Source: Henricia sp. BOLD:AAB3569 (lineage: Eukaryota; Echinodermata; Asteroidea; Spinulosida; Echinasteridae). Taken from it: a stretch of 64,000 nucleotides of DNA. The DNA is taken from the NCBI GenBank assembly GCA_037783545.1, contig JBBELK010000326.1:1736001-1800000 (forward strand), read 5' to 3'. The notes beneath the pieces were generated by a model that saw only the letters and a program-made list of their open reading frames with translations, had not been told where the DNA came from and made no database searches. Made by a program: the position numbers and the translations under genes. Shown here in pieces: positions 37,270 through 48,430 of this stretch (position 1 is its first letter; each line of letters begins with the position of its first letter).

Positions 37270-37341
37270 TCCCATATGGTCTAGTGGTTAGGATCCGGCG
37301 CTCTCACCGCCGTGGCCCGGGTTCAATTCCCGGTGTGGGAA
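37270..37341 (+). tRNA. tRNA-Glu(CTC), copy 65
   Basis: Consensus tRNA, tttgcTgtt spacer. Confidence 0.96.
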
Positions 37342-37843
37342 GTCGTTGATCAGCAGCAGCAAAGATTCCTCTGCAAGCTACTGGCAAAACACTGCGAGGA
37401 AACGTCTGTCGTGTCTTTGAAAAATTGGTAAATCTTTTTGTCTCGCGACAACAACCCAATTACTCATTGAAGTCTCATCTTTTTAGTTCTGTTCAATTTT
37501 ATGTGGCTGATCCGTCACTTGTATTCCATAATTTCCACTTGAAACAAAACTACCCCAGCCTGCAGCTGCAAGAGTGAAAATTGCCAAACAGCAGACCAGC
37601 GTCTATTTTGGGAAACGAAAGTCACATACGCTACTGAGCAAACTAGGGCCTCTTTTCCGAGCTAGATAGATTGTTCAAAATGTTTGCTGTTGCAAGAAAA
37701 TACCCCACATCACGATGGTGGCCTATTTCTACACTAGACCACACTCGTGCAGCTCGCAACTCTCTCTAATATAGAAGTATTTGAGGGCATACAAGATATT
37801 CACGAGCTCGGCGCACGGGTCTCTGCCTATTTACACAGTCGAG

Positions 37844-37907
37844 TCCCATATGGTCAGGATCCGGCGCTCTCACCGCCGTGGCCCGGGTTCAATTCCGGGT
37901 GTGGGAA
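37844..37907 (+). pseudogene. tRNA-Glu pseudogene, copy 66
   Basis: Fourth copy of the deletion allele. Unlike the other three it is followed by the standard ctgcGagg, so the ctgcCagg marker arose later or was converted away here. Confidence 0.93.
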
Positions 37908-38409
37908 GTCGTTGATCAGCAGCAGCAAAGATTCCTCTGCAAGCTACTGGCAAAACACTGCGAGGAAACGTCTGTCGTGTCTTTGAAAAATTGGTAAATC
38001 TTTTTGTCTCGCGACAACAACCCAATTACTCATTGAAGTCTCATCTTTTTAGTTCTGTTCAATTTTATGTGGCTGATCCGTCACTTGTATTCCATAATTT
38101 CCACTTGAAACAAAACTACCCCAGCCTGCAGCTGCAAGAGTGAAAATTGCCAAACAGCAGACCAGCGTCTATTTTGGGAAACGAAAGTCACATACGCTAC
38201 TGAGCAAACTAGGGCCTCTTTTCCGAGCTAGATAGATTGTTCAAAATGTTTGCGGTTGCAAGAAAATACCCCACATCACGATGGTGGCCTATTTCTACAC
38301 TAGACCACACTCGTGCAGCTCGCAACTCTCTCTAATATAGAAGTATTTGAGGGCATACAAGATATTCACGAGCTCGGCGCACGGGTCTCTGCCTATTTAC
38401 ACAGTCGAG

Positions 38410-38481
38410 TCCCATATGGTCTAGTGGTTAGGATCCGGCGCTCTCACCGCCGTGGCCCGGGTTCAATTCCCGGTGTGGGAA
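38410..38481 (+). tRNA. tRNA-Glu(CTC), copy 67
   Basis: Consensus tRNA, standard spacer. Confidence 0.96.
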
Positions 38482-38983
38482 GTCGTTGATCAGCAGCAGC
38501 AAAGATTCCTCTGCAAGCTACTGGCAAAACACTGCGAGGAAACGTCTGTCGTGTCTTTGAAAAATTGGTAAATCTTTTTGTCTCGCGACAACAACCCAAT
38601 TACTCATTGAAGTCTCATCTTTTTAGTTCTGTTCAATTTTATGTGGCTGATCCGTCACTTGTATTCCATAATTTCCACTTGAAACAAAACTACCCCAGCC
38701 TGCAGCTGCAAGAGTGAAAATTGCCAAACAGCAGACCAGCGTCTATTTTGGGAAACGAAAGTCACATACGCTACTGAGCAAACTAGGGCCTCTTTTCCGA
38801 GCTAGATAGATTGTTCAAAATGTTTGCGGTTGCAAGAAAATACCCCACATCACGATGGTGGCCTATTTCTACACTAGACCACACTCGTGCAGCTCGCAAC
38901 TCTCTCTAATATAGAAGTATTTGAGGGCATACAAGATATTCACGAGCTCGGCGCACGGGTCTCTGCCTATTTACACAGTCGAG

Positions 38984-39055
38984 TCCCATATGGTCTAGTG
39001 GTTAGGATCCGGCGCTCTCACCGCCGTGGCCCGGGTTCAATTCCCGGTGTGGGAA
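38984..39055 (+). tRNA. tRNA-Glu(CTC), copy 68
   Basis: Consensus tRNA and the last unit before the ctagc spacer type appears. Confidence 0.96.
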
Positions 39056-39560
39056 GTCGTTGATCAGCAGCAGCAAAGATTCCTCTGCAAACTACTGGCA
39101 AAACACTGCGAGGAAACGTCTGTCGTGTCTTTGAAAAATTGGTAAATCTTTTTGTCTCGCGACAACAACCCAATTACTCATTGAAGTCTCATCTTTTTAG
39201 TTCTGTTCAATTTTATGTGGCTGATCCGTCACTTGTATTCCATAATTTCCACTTGAAACAAAACTACCCCAGCCTGCAGCTGCAAGAGTGAAAATTGCCA
39301 AACAGCAGACCAGCGTCTATTTTGGGAAACGAAAGTCACATACGCTACTGAGCAAACTAGGGCCTCTTTTCCGAGCTAGATAGATTGTTCAAAATGTTTG
39401 CGGTTGCAAGAAAATACCCCACATCACGATGGTGGCTAGCTATTTCTACACTAGACCACACTCGTGCAGCTCGTAACTCTCTCTAATATAGAAGTATTTG
39501 AGGGCATACAAGATATTCACGAGCTCGGCGCACGGGTCTCTGCCTATTTACACAGTCGAG

Positions 39561-39632
39561 TCCCATATGGTCTAGTGGTTAGGATCCGGCGCTCTCACCG
39601 CCGTGGCCCGGGTTCAATTCCCGGTGTGGGAA
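39561..39632 (+). tRNA. tRNA-Glu(CTC), copy 69
   Basis: Consensus tRNA at 577-bp spacing. First ctagc-type (+3 bp) spacer, with ctcgTaac in the leader and tgcaAactac in the trailer. Confidence 0.96.
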
Positions 39633-40137
39633 GTCGTTGATCAGCAGCAGCAAAGATTCCTCTGCAAGCTACTGGCAAAACACTGCGAGGAAACGTCTGT
39701 CGTGTCTTTGAAAAATTGGTAAATCTTTTTGTCTCGCGACAACAACCCAATTACTCATTGAAGTCTCATCTTTTTAGTTCTGTTCAATTCTATGTGGCTG
39801 ATCCGTCACTTGTATTCCATAATTTCCACTTGAAACAAAACTACCCCAGCCTGCAGCTGCAAGAGTGAAAATTGCCAAACAGCAGACCAGCGTCTATTTT
39901 GGGAAACGAAAGTCACATACGCTACTGAGCAAACTAGGGCCTCTTTTCCGAGCTAGATAGATTGTTCAAAATGTTTGCGGTTGCAAGAAAATACCCCACA
40001 TCACGATGGTGGCTAGCTATTTCTACACTAGACCACACTCGTGCAGCTCGTAACTCTCTCTAATATAGAAGTATTTGAGGGCATACAAGATATTCACGAG
40101 CTCGGCGCACGGGTCTCTGCCTATTTACACAGTCGAG

Positions 40138-40209
40138 TCCCATATGGTCTAGTGGTTAGGATCCGGCGCTCTCACCGCCGTGGCCCGGGTTCAATTCCCG
40201 GTGTGGGAA
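40138..40209 (+). tRNA. tRNA-Glu(CTC), copy 70
   Basis: Consensus tRNA, ctagc spacer with ctcgTaac and caattCtatg. First unit of a duplicated trimer. Confidence 0.96.
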
Positions 40210-40714
40210 GTCGTTGATCAGCAGCAGCAAAGATTCCTCTGCAAGCTACTGGCAAAACACTGCGAGGAAACGTCTGTCGTGTCTTTGAAAAATTGGTAAA
40301 TCTTTTTGTCTCGCGACAACAACCCAATTACTCATTGAAGTCTCATCTTTTTAGTTCTGTTCAATTTTATGTGGCTGATCCGTCACTTGTATTCCATCAT
40401 TTCCACTTGAAACAAAACTACCCCAGCCTGCAGCTGCAAGAGTGAAAATTGCCAAACAGCAGACCAGCGTCTATTTTGGGAAACGAAAGTCACATACGCT
40501 ACTGAGCAAACTAGGGCCTCTTTTCCGAGCTAGATAGATTGTTCAAAATGTTTGCGGTTGCAAGAAAATACCCCACATCACGATGGTGGCTAGCTATTTC
40601 TACACTAGACCACACTCGTGCAGCTCGCAACTCTCTCTAATATAGAAGTATTTGAGGGCATACAAGATATTCACGAGCTCGGCGCACGGGTCTCTGCCTA
40701 TTTACACAGTCGAG

Positions 40715-40786
40715 TCCCATATGGTCTAGTGGTTAGGATCCGGCGCTCTCACCGCCGTGGCCCGGGTTCAATTCCCGGTGTGGGAA
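40715..40786 (+). tRNA. tRNA-Glu(CTC), copy 71
   Basis: Consensus tRNA, ctagc spacer with ccatCattt. Confidence 0.96.
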
Positions 40787-41288
40787 GTCGTTGATCAGCA
40801 GCAGCAAAGATTCCTCTGCAAGCTACTGGCAAAACACTGCGAGGAAACGTCTGTCGTGTCTTTGAAAAATTGGTAAATCTTTTTGTCTCGCGACAACAAC
40901 CCAATTACTCATTGAAGTCTCATCTTTTTAGTTCTGTTCAATTTTATGTGGCTGATCCGTCACTTGTATTCCATAATTTCCACTTGAAACAAAACTACCC
41001 CAGCCTGCAGCTGCAAGAGTGAAAATTGCCAAACAGCAGACCAGCGTCTATTTTGGGAAACGAAAGTCACATACGCTACTGAGCAAACTAGGGCCTCTTT
41101 TCCGAGCTAGATAGATTGTTCAAAATGTTTGCGGTTGCAAGAAAATACCCCACATCACGATGGTGGCCTATTTCTACACTAGACCACACTCGTGCAGCTC
41201 GCAACTCTCTCTAATATAGAAGTATTTGAGGGCATACAAAATATTCACGAGCTCGGCGCACGGGTCTCTGCCTATTTACACAGTCGAG

Positions 41289-41360
41289 TCCCATATGGTC
41301 TAGTGGTTAGGATCCGGCGCTCTCACCGCCGTGGCCCGGGTTCAATTCCCGGTGTGGGAA
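41289..41360 (+). tRNA. tRNA-Glu(CTC), copy 72
   Basis: Consensus tRNA, 574-bp spacer with acaaAatatt. Confidence 0.96.
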
Positions 41361-41865
41361 GTCGTTGATCAGCAGCAGCAAAGATTCCTCTGCAAGCTAC
41401 TGGCAAAACACTGCGAGGAAACGTCTGTCGTGTCTTTGAAAAATTGGTAAATCTTTTTGTCTCGCGACAACAACCCAATTACTCATTGAAGTCTCATCTT
41501 TTTAGTTCTGTTCAATTCTATGTGGCTGATCCGTCACTTGTATTCCATAATTTCCACTTGAAACAAAACTACCCCAGCCTGCAGCTGCAAGAGTGAAAAT
41601 TGCCAAACAGCAGACCAGCGTCTATTTTGGGAAACGAAAGTCACATACGCTACTGAGCAAACTAGGGCCTCTTTTCCGAGCTAGATAGATTGTTCAAAAT
41701 GTTTGCGGTTGCAAGAAAATACCCCACATCACGATGGTGGCTAGCTATTTCTACACTAGACCACACTCGTGCAGCTCGTAACTCTCTCTAATATAGAAGT
41801 ATTTGAGGGCATACAAGATATTCACGAGCTCGGCGCACGGGTCTCTGCCTATTTACACAGTCGAG

Positions 41866-41937
41866 TCCCATATGGTCTAGTGGTTAGGATCCGGCGCTCT
41901 CACCGCCGTGGCCCGGGTTCAATTCCCGGTGTGGGAA
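41866..41937 (+). tRNA. tRNA-Glu(CTC), copy 73
   Basis: Consensus tRNA. It repeats the copy 70 markers at offset 1728. Confidence 0.96.
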
Positions 41938-42442
41938 GTCGTTGATCAGCAGCAGCAAAGATTCCTCTGCAAGCTACTGGCAAAACACTGCGAGGAAACG
42001 TCTGTCGTGTCTTTGAAAAATTGGTAAATCTTTTTGTCTCGCGACAACAACCCAATTACTCATTGAAGTCTCATCTTTTTAGTTCTGTTCAATTTTATGT
42101 GGCTGATCCGTCACTTGTATTCCATCATTTCCACTTGAAACAAAACTACCCCAGCCTGCAGCTGCAAGAGTGAAAATTGCCAAACAGCAGACCAGCGTCT
42201 ATTTTGGGAAACGAAAGTCACATACGCTACTGAGCAAACTAGGGCCTCTTTTCCGAGCTAGATAGATTGTTCAAAATGTTTGCGGTTGCAAGAAAATACC
42301 CCACATCACGATGGTGGCTAGCTATTTCTACACTAGACCACACTCGTGCAGCTCGCAACTCTCTCTAATATAGAAGTATTTGAGGGCATACAAGATATTC
42401 ACGAGCTCGGCGCACGGGTCTCTGCCTATTTACACAGTCGAG

Positions 42443-42514
42443 TCCCATATGGTCTAGTGGTTAGGATCCGGCGCTCTCACCGCCGTGGCCCGGGTTCAAT
42501 TCCCGGTGTGGGAA
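42443..42514 (+). tRNA. tRNA-Glu(CTC), copy 74
   Basis: Consensus tRNA. It repeats the copy 71 markers. Confidence 0.96.
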
Positions 42515-43016
42515 GTCGTTGATCAGCAGCAGCAAAGATTCCTCTGCAAGCTACTGGCAAAACACTGCGAGGAAACGTCTGTCGTGTCTTTGAAAAATTG
42601 GTAAATCTTTTTGTCTCGCGACAACAACCCAATTACTCATTGAAGTCTCATCTTTTTAGTTCTGTTCAATTTTATGTGGCTGATCCGTCACTTGTATTCC
42701 ATAATTTCCACTTGAAACAAAACTACCCCAGCCTGCAGCTGCAAGAGTGAAAATTGCCAAACAGCAGACCAGCGTCTATTTTGGGAAACGAAAGTCACAT
42801 ACGCTACTGAGCAAACTAGGGCCTCTTTTCCGAGCTAGATAGATTGTTCAAAATGTTTGCGGTTGCAAGAAAATACCCCACATCACGATGGTGGCCTATT
42901 TCTACACTAGACCACACTCGTGCAGCTCGCAACTCTCTCTAATATAGAAGTATTTGAGGGCATACAAAATATTCACGAGCTCGGCGCACGGGTCTCTGCC
43001 TATTTACACAGTCGAG

Positions 43017-43088
43017 TCCCATATGGTCTAGTGGTTAGGATCCGGCGCTCTCACCGCCGTGGCCCGGGTTCAATTCCCGGTGTGGGAA
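43017..43088 (+). tRNA. tRNA-Glu(CTC), copy 75
   Basis: Consensus tRNA. It repeats the copy 72 markers. Confidence 0.96.
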
Positions 43089-43593
43089 GTCGTTGATCAG
43101 CAGCAGCAAAGATTCCTCTGCAAGCTACTGGCAAAACACTGCGAGGAAACGTCTGTCGTGTCTTTGAAAAATTGGTAAATCTTTTTGTCTCGCGACAACA
43201 ACCCAATTACTCATTGAAGTCTCATCTTTTTAGTTCTGTTCAATTTTATGTGGCTGATCCGTCACTTGTATTCCATAATTTCCACTTGAAACAAAACTAC
43301 CCCAGCCTGCAGCTGCAAGAGTGAAAATTGCCAAACAGCAGACCAGCGTCTATTTTGGGAAACGAAAGTCACATACGCTACTGAGCAAACTAGGGCCTCT
43401 TTTCCGAGCTAGATAGATTGTTTAAAATGTTTGCGGTTGCAAGAAAATACCCCACATCACGATGGTGGCTAGCTATTTCTACACTAGACCACACTCGTGC
43501 AGCTCGCAACTCTCTCTAATATAGAAGTATTTGAGGGCATACAAGATATTCACGAGCTCGGCGCACGGGTCTCTGCCTATTTACACAGTCGAG

Positions 43594-43665
43594 TCCCATA
43601 TGGTCTAGTGGTTAGGATCCGGCGCTCTCACCGCCGTGGCCCGGGTTCAATTCCCGGTGTGGGAA
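43594..43665 (+). tRNA. tRNA-Glu(CTC), copy 76
   Basis: Consensus tRNA, ctagc spacer with gttTaaaatg, shared with copy 89 in the right arm. Confidence 0.96.
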
Positions 43666-44167
43666 GTCGTTGATCAGCAGCAGCAAAGATTCCTCTGCAA
43701 GCTACTGGCAAAACACTGCGAGGAAACGTCTGTCGTGTCTTTGAAAAATTGGTAAATCTTTTTGTCTCGCGACAACAACCCAATTACTCATTGAAGTCTC
43801 ATCTTTTTAGTTCTGTTCAATTTTATGTGGCTGATCCGTCACTTGTATTCCATAATTTCCACTTGAAACAAAACTACCCCAGCCTGCAGCTGCAAGAGTG
43901 AAAATTGCCAAACAGTAGACCAGCGTCTATTTTGGGAAACGAAAGTCACATACGCTACTGAGCAAACTAGGGCCTCTTTTCCGAGCTAGATAGATTGTTC
44001 AAAATGTTTGCGGTTGCAAGAAAATACCCCACATCACGATGGTGGCCTATTTCTACACTAGACCACACTCGTGCAGCTCGCAACTCTCTCTAATATAGAA
44101 GTATTTGAGGGCATACAAGATATTCACGAGCTCGGCGCACGGGTCTCTGCCTATTTACACAGTCGAG

Positions 44168-44239
44168 TCCCATATGGTCTAGTGGTTAGGATCTGGCGCT
44201 CTCACCTCCGTGGCCCGGGTTCAATTCCCGGTGTGGGAA
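44168..44239 (+). tRNA. tRNA-Glu(CTC), copy 77, C27T/G40T variant
   Basis: Two anticodon-stem changes: C27T at 44194 (leaves a T-G wobble) and G40T at 44207 (mismatch). The spacer is the cagTagacc type. Confidence 0.85.
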
Positions 44240-44741
44240 GTCGTTGATCAGCAGCAGCAAAGATTCCTCTGCAAGCTACTGGCAAAACACTGCGAGGAAA
44301 CGTCTGTCGTGTCTTTGAAAAATTGGTAAATCTTTTTGTCTCGCGACAACAACCCAATTACTCATTGAAGTTTCATCTTTTTAGTTCTGTTCAATTTTAT
44401 GTGGCTGATCCGTCACTTGTATTCCATAATTTCCACTTGAAACAAAACTACCCCAGCCTGCAGCTGCAAGAGTGAAAATTGCCAAACAGCAGACCAGCGT
44501 CTATTTTGGGAAACGAAAGTCACATACGCTACTGAGCAAACTAGGGCCTCTTTTCCGAGCTAGATAGATTGTTCAAAATGTTTGCGGTTGCAAGAAAATA
44601 CCCCACATCACGATGGTGGCCTATTTCTACACTAGACCACACTCGTGCAGCTCGCAACTCTCTCTAATATAGAAGTATTTGAGGGCATACAAGATATTCA
44701 CGAGCTCGGCGCACGGGTCTCTGCCTATTTACACAGTCGAG

Positions 44742-44813
44742 TCCCATATGGTCTAGTGGTTAGGATCCGGCGCTCTCACCTCCGTGGCCCGGGTTCAATT
44801 CCCGGTGTGGGAA
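44742..44813 (+). tRNA. tRNA-Glu(CTC), copy 78, G40T variant
   Basis: G40T at 44781. The upstream spacer has gaagtTtcatc. Confidence 0.88.
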
Positions 44814-45318
44814 GTCGTTGATCAGCAGCAGCAAAGATTCCTCTGCAAGCTACTGGCAAAACACTGCGAGGAAACGTCTGTCGTGTCTTTGAAAAATTGG
44901 TAAATCTTTTTGTCTCGCGACAACAACCCAATTACTCATTGAAGTCTCATCTTTTTAGTTCTGTTCAATTTTATGTGGCTGATCCGTCACTTGTATTCCA
45001 TAATTTCCACTTGAAACAAAACTACCCCAGCCTGCAGCTGCAAGAGTGAAAATTGCCAAACAGCAGACCAGCGTCTATTTTGGGAAACGAAAGTCACATA
45101 CGCTACTGAGCAAACTAGGGCCTCTTTTCCGAGCTAGATAGATTGTTCAAAATGTTTGCGGTTGCAAGAAAATACCCCACATCACGATGGTGGCTAGCTA
45201 ATTCTACACTAGACCACACTCGTGCAGCTCGCAACTCTCTCTAATATAGAAGTATTTGAGGGCATACAAGATATTCACGAGCTCGGCGCACGGGTCTCTG
45301 CCTAATTACACAGTCGAG

Positions 45319-45390
45319 TCCCATATGGTCTAGTGGTTAGGATCCGGCGCTCTCACCGCCGTGGCCCGGGTTCAATTCCCGGTGTGGGAA
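45319..45390 (+). tRNA. tRNA-Glu(CTC), copy 79
   Basis: Consensus tRNA, last in the left arm. The leader has ctagctAattc and gcctAattac. Its downstream spacer is cut by the retroelement 417 bp after the tRNA. Confidence 0.96.
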
Positions 45391-45807
45391 GTCGTTGATC
45401 AGCAGCAGCAAAGATTCCTCTGCAAGCTACTGGCAAAACACTGCGAGGAAATGTCTGTCGTGTCTTTGAAAAATTGGTAAATCTTTTTGTCTCGCGACAA
45501 CAACCCAATTACTCATTGAAGTCTCATCTTTTTAGTTCTGTTCAATTTTATGTGGCTGATCCGTCACTTGTATTCCATAATTTCCACTTGAAACAAAACT
45601 ACCCCAGCCTGCAGCTGCAAGAGTGAAAATTGCCAAACAGTAGACCAGCGTCTATTTTGGGAAACGAAAGTCACATACGCTACTGAGCAAACTAGGGCCT
45701 CTTTTCCGAGCTAGATAGATTGTTCAAAATGTTTGCGGTTGCAAGAAAATACCCCACATCACGATGGTGGCCTATTTCTACACTAGACCACACTCGTGCA
45801 GCTCGCG

Positions 45808-45871
45808 ACTATTTGCACAACCGCCGACGTTGAGGGTTGCGTAGGAATCTACGCAGTCTCGAGTATACCAA
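45808..45871 (+). repeat. Split direct repeat A1 (left end)
   Basis: 64 bp, identical to A2 at 55590-55653. It begins ACTATTTGCACAAC and contains a 7-bp hairpin stem TGCGTAG/CTACGCA with a GAAT loop (45838-45855), a possible accessory recombinase site. It joins the array at ...gctcgcg|ACT. Confidence 0.95.
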
Positions 45872-46848
45872 CCCGTCGGGTGGACGTGTGTGTGATCGCT
45901 CGGGATAATCAATGGTTTTGAATTATCATCCATTAGCTGATATATTTCGAGGAAAATGAAAGTGCAGCAGTGTGTTACCTAGCGTCGAGTTTGGGATGTT
46001 TTGTAAGGCGAAATCAGGTAACCAGAGTAATTTAGAGGCATTTAAACATTTGCGAGGTGTGGGCAGCACCGCGCACCAGTATCATGCATTACGCAGCTTC
46101 AAGCAATCGCCGTTACCGCACGCATGGTTGGCACTACGTTGGGTAAAGCCTATACGTACGTACATAGTCAAATTGGCTCTTTCTCAACAATGGTAGAGCG
46201 CGCTCCAGTAATTCCTTTTGAATTTTCGCGTGCCTTAAGCAATGCACCCCTCATTGGGCTTGCGTGTGTATTATATAGGCTATTGTGCCAATGCTGTGTG
46301 CGGGTTATGCTGCCTCGTCGTGTTTTATGTACCGGACAAGTTTCCAACTACATGTACTCGTTTGCTGAATGTGCTGAAGATGGACATGATTTACGCCTTA
46401 GTTGAGGTACGAATTGCTTCAATGCTTTATATGTCATAAGATATTATTCAGTTTTGGTAAAACATCTGTCAGGCCCATAAATATGGCGAATTAGGCCTAG
46501 TAGCCTCAGGCTCGTATTTTATAGGTATCACCCGTGTGGCGACGGGGGCCCAGCCATTCGACAGGTATACAGGTATACAGCCAAATATTTTGTACGTATA
46601 CAAATGCATACGACTCTTTAATTAAGTTTGGGCTACTAAGCCCACCATGCACAAGTACGCATTATAACAATTAACACACGCGTCTCCGAAACAGTGCTTT
46701 TCTCCGCCTTTTTATGGAGCCAGGCGGCCAAGGTACAGCGTGGGTCGGAGAAGGCATGGGCAGGTGAAATGCTTTCGATAATTGGCGTTTACACAAACAG
46801 TTTCCGAAATTTCAATTTTCTTTATTGCTTTTTTCGTGCTCCCTATAG
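45872..46848. other. Left internal region, no recognised gene
   Basis: Non-repetitive, moderately AT-rich sequence inside the element. Three short overlapping open frames (46-46.45 kb) show no family motif I recognise and no conserved codon pattern. A gag-like protein would be expected in this part of an intact element but cannot be identified. Confidence 0.5.
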
Positions 46849-47049
46849 GAAAAGGCGGATGCCAAGGATGGTTGGCAAGACATCGACCAATTGCAAGGTC
46901 TGAAAGACCGCTGGAGGGAGAATTTGTTCACCTTGGCGTCCTATGGATCCATATGGAGGACAACGCCGAAATCTGGAGCGAATGCTCCAACGGGTAAACA
47001 AGGCTCAGGGTGCAATGCTAGCATGTTTATAAACGGGGCACGCCCTTGA
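46849..47049 (+). CDS. Possible terminal exon, 66 codons, unknown
   Basis: An open frame begins directly after a pyrimidine-rich tract and a CTATAG acceptor-like site (AG at 46847-46848) and ends at TGA 47047. The predicted peptide is charged, with DGWQDIDQLQGLKDRWREN near its start, and looks more protein-like than neighbouring frames. An in-frame TAG overlaps the acceptor and there is no usable ATG, so it would need splicing, perhaps to sequence ending near 46764 before gtgaaatg. No homology recognised. It could be chance. Confidence 0.2.
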   Translation, partial: EKADAKDGWQDIDQLQGLKDRWRENLFTLASYGSIWRTTPKSGANAPTGKQGSGCNASMFINGARP

Positions 47050-48430
47050 ATCGTGGGAATTAAAATACCAGTTTGGCATGTTCGTTAGATGATAGAGGGC
47101 GGGCCTCTTTCAAGATTCGTAGTTCGGAAAGTGCCCTCACAATTCTTGTTTTGTTATTGCTCGAGCATGTATAGCGAGCGCAATATAACAATAAAAAAGG
47201 AGTCAGCCTAGCATTTGGGAAATCTGGTTCTGGCCTTTTGTTTCAAGGTACCTGTGTTAGCGCCCTCATAGGTAACGGAACAGGCCCTAAGTGGCAAGTG
47301 AATGGACTCTTGCTTACTAAATGTATGAAGTGGAGGACGGGCCCCCAAACGCGCAGTTTAAGCGCATCTTTTGTTAGGCAATTTACGAAGCACGGGTTGG
47401 GCTTCCGAGTATCAAGGCCTAGATCGTATTTCTATGGACCAGGACTGGTCCCTGAGTACATGTGGGCTATTTCACAGTGGGTGGTCATTTGAGTAGATTA
47501 CAGTTTAACCCATCCTGGATAACTTTATCAGTGCATATACATGTTATGAGTGATTTTATATGACGGGTAATATGAAGGACAAGCTACAGAACTATTTTTA
47601 CATAATTCTACGAGTTATTCGTTTTTAATTTCTCTATTTACATGCACTTTTAACACCATTTTGGAGTCTCATTTCAAGTTTTGCATTAGTTTAAGTGCAA
47701 TCATTTGTTGATGATGCATTATTGTGGTGATCATTTGGTGATCAATCATGGATATATAGTGTTCAACAATATTGTGAAACTTGGGTTGGTGTAATTCGGT
47801 CAACAAAAAAACAAACAAACAAACAAACAAATAAAATATGGTAATGTCCTCTCCAGGTCAAGGTATTCCACACAATGGAATAGTTTGGAGATATGTACTC
47901 ACAAAGATGTTTGTATCATCACATGACACATTTGATGGAGTAAATATGACAATTTGATCGTGCAAGAGATTTGAGTAAATTTTATCAAGATCATATTCAG
48001 GGTTGTGGAAAATCCGTTAAACATTTGTCCTCTCCAGGACAGCATTCAATTGTAATATAACATGTCAACCATGATTGAAATATTTCGTTGTTAGGTTTGT
48101 AAAATTAATAGTACCATTCCTTCTAACAGGACAGTGCATGGCATTACCATTTCAACATTTAGTCTGGCCATTATATTGTGATATTCTGTGTTTAACAAAA
48201 TGTCCTCTCCAGACAACCAATTATAAATTATGATTTCAGTGGAAAAAATAAACACGTTAATCATAATGCCACGCTCTGATATTTTTTGAATTATTAGTAT
48301 ACATCCTGAAGTTTTTAGATCAACAAACTTTTGTGAGTTGGACAAGTTTGAAATTTTACCCCGATTTGCCAGTGAGACTGAAAGTGTACACTTATTGTGA
48401 AATAGCCCATGTCTTAATTTCCAGTTCCTT
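47050..48430. other. Internal AT-rich region with scattered repeats
   Basis: No gene seen. Holds two diverged copies of the minisatellite motif (about 47094 and 47331), a (CAAA)n tract at 47801-47836, and the 12-mer TGTCCTCTCCAG at 47845, 48026 and 48201 (spacings 181 and 175 bp). Confidence 0.6.
47801..47836 (+). repeat. (CAAA)n microsatellite
   Basis: Five or so CAAA repeats preceded by an A7 run. Simple sequence only. Confidence 0.9.

Larger units (their letters stand above)
40138..43593 (+). repeat. Trimer duplicated in tandem, period 1728 bp
   Basis: Copies 70-72 and 73-75 share caattCtatg/ctcgTaac, ccatCattt and acaaAatatt in order. The period is 577+577+574. Confidence 0.87.
1..45807 (+). 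repeat. tRNA-Glu(CTC) tandem array, left arm
   Basis: Head-to-tail repeat with 79 tRNA-Glu copies, all on the + strand, at 574-bp spacing. Exceptions are 573 (1-bp losses), 577 (+3 bp, ctagc spacer type), 578, 581, 566 (pseudogene copies) and one 784-bp interval. The window opens in mid-spacer, so the array continues to the left. It ends at 45807 within a spacer, where the retroelement begins. Units differ by only a few bases, which indicates recent amplification or strong homogenisation. Confidence 0.98.

Noticed and set aside
25508-38000. Recurrent 79-codon open frame over the deletion-type tRNA units, plus short frames at 956-1225 and 34501-34707
   Set aside because: They exist only because the 8-nt tRNA deletion or local spacer rearrangements shift the frame. 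They run through tRNA sequence and are not kept in normal units.
45785-45820. Similarity between the target (ctcgtgcagctcgc) and the element arm (gttgtgcaaatag) as a homology-guided target
   Set aside because: The shared gtgca is one base out of register relative to ACT and is too short to mean anything from one insertion.
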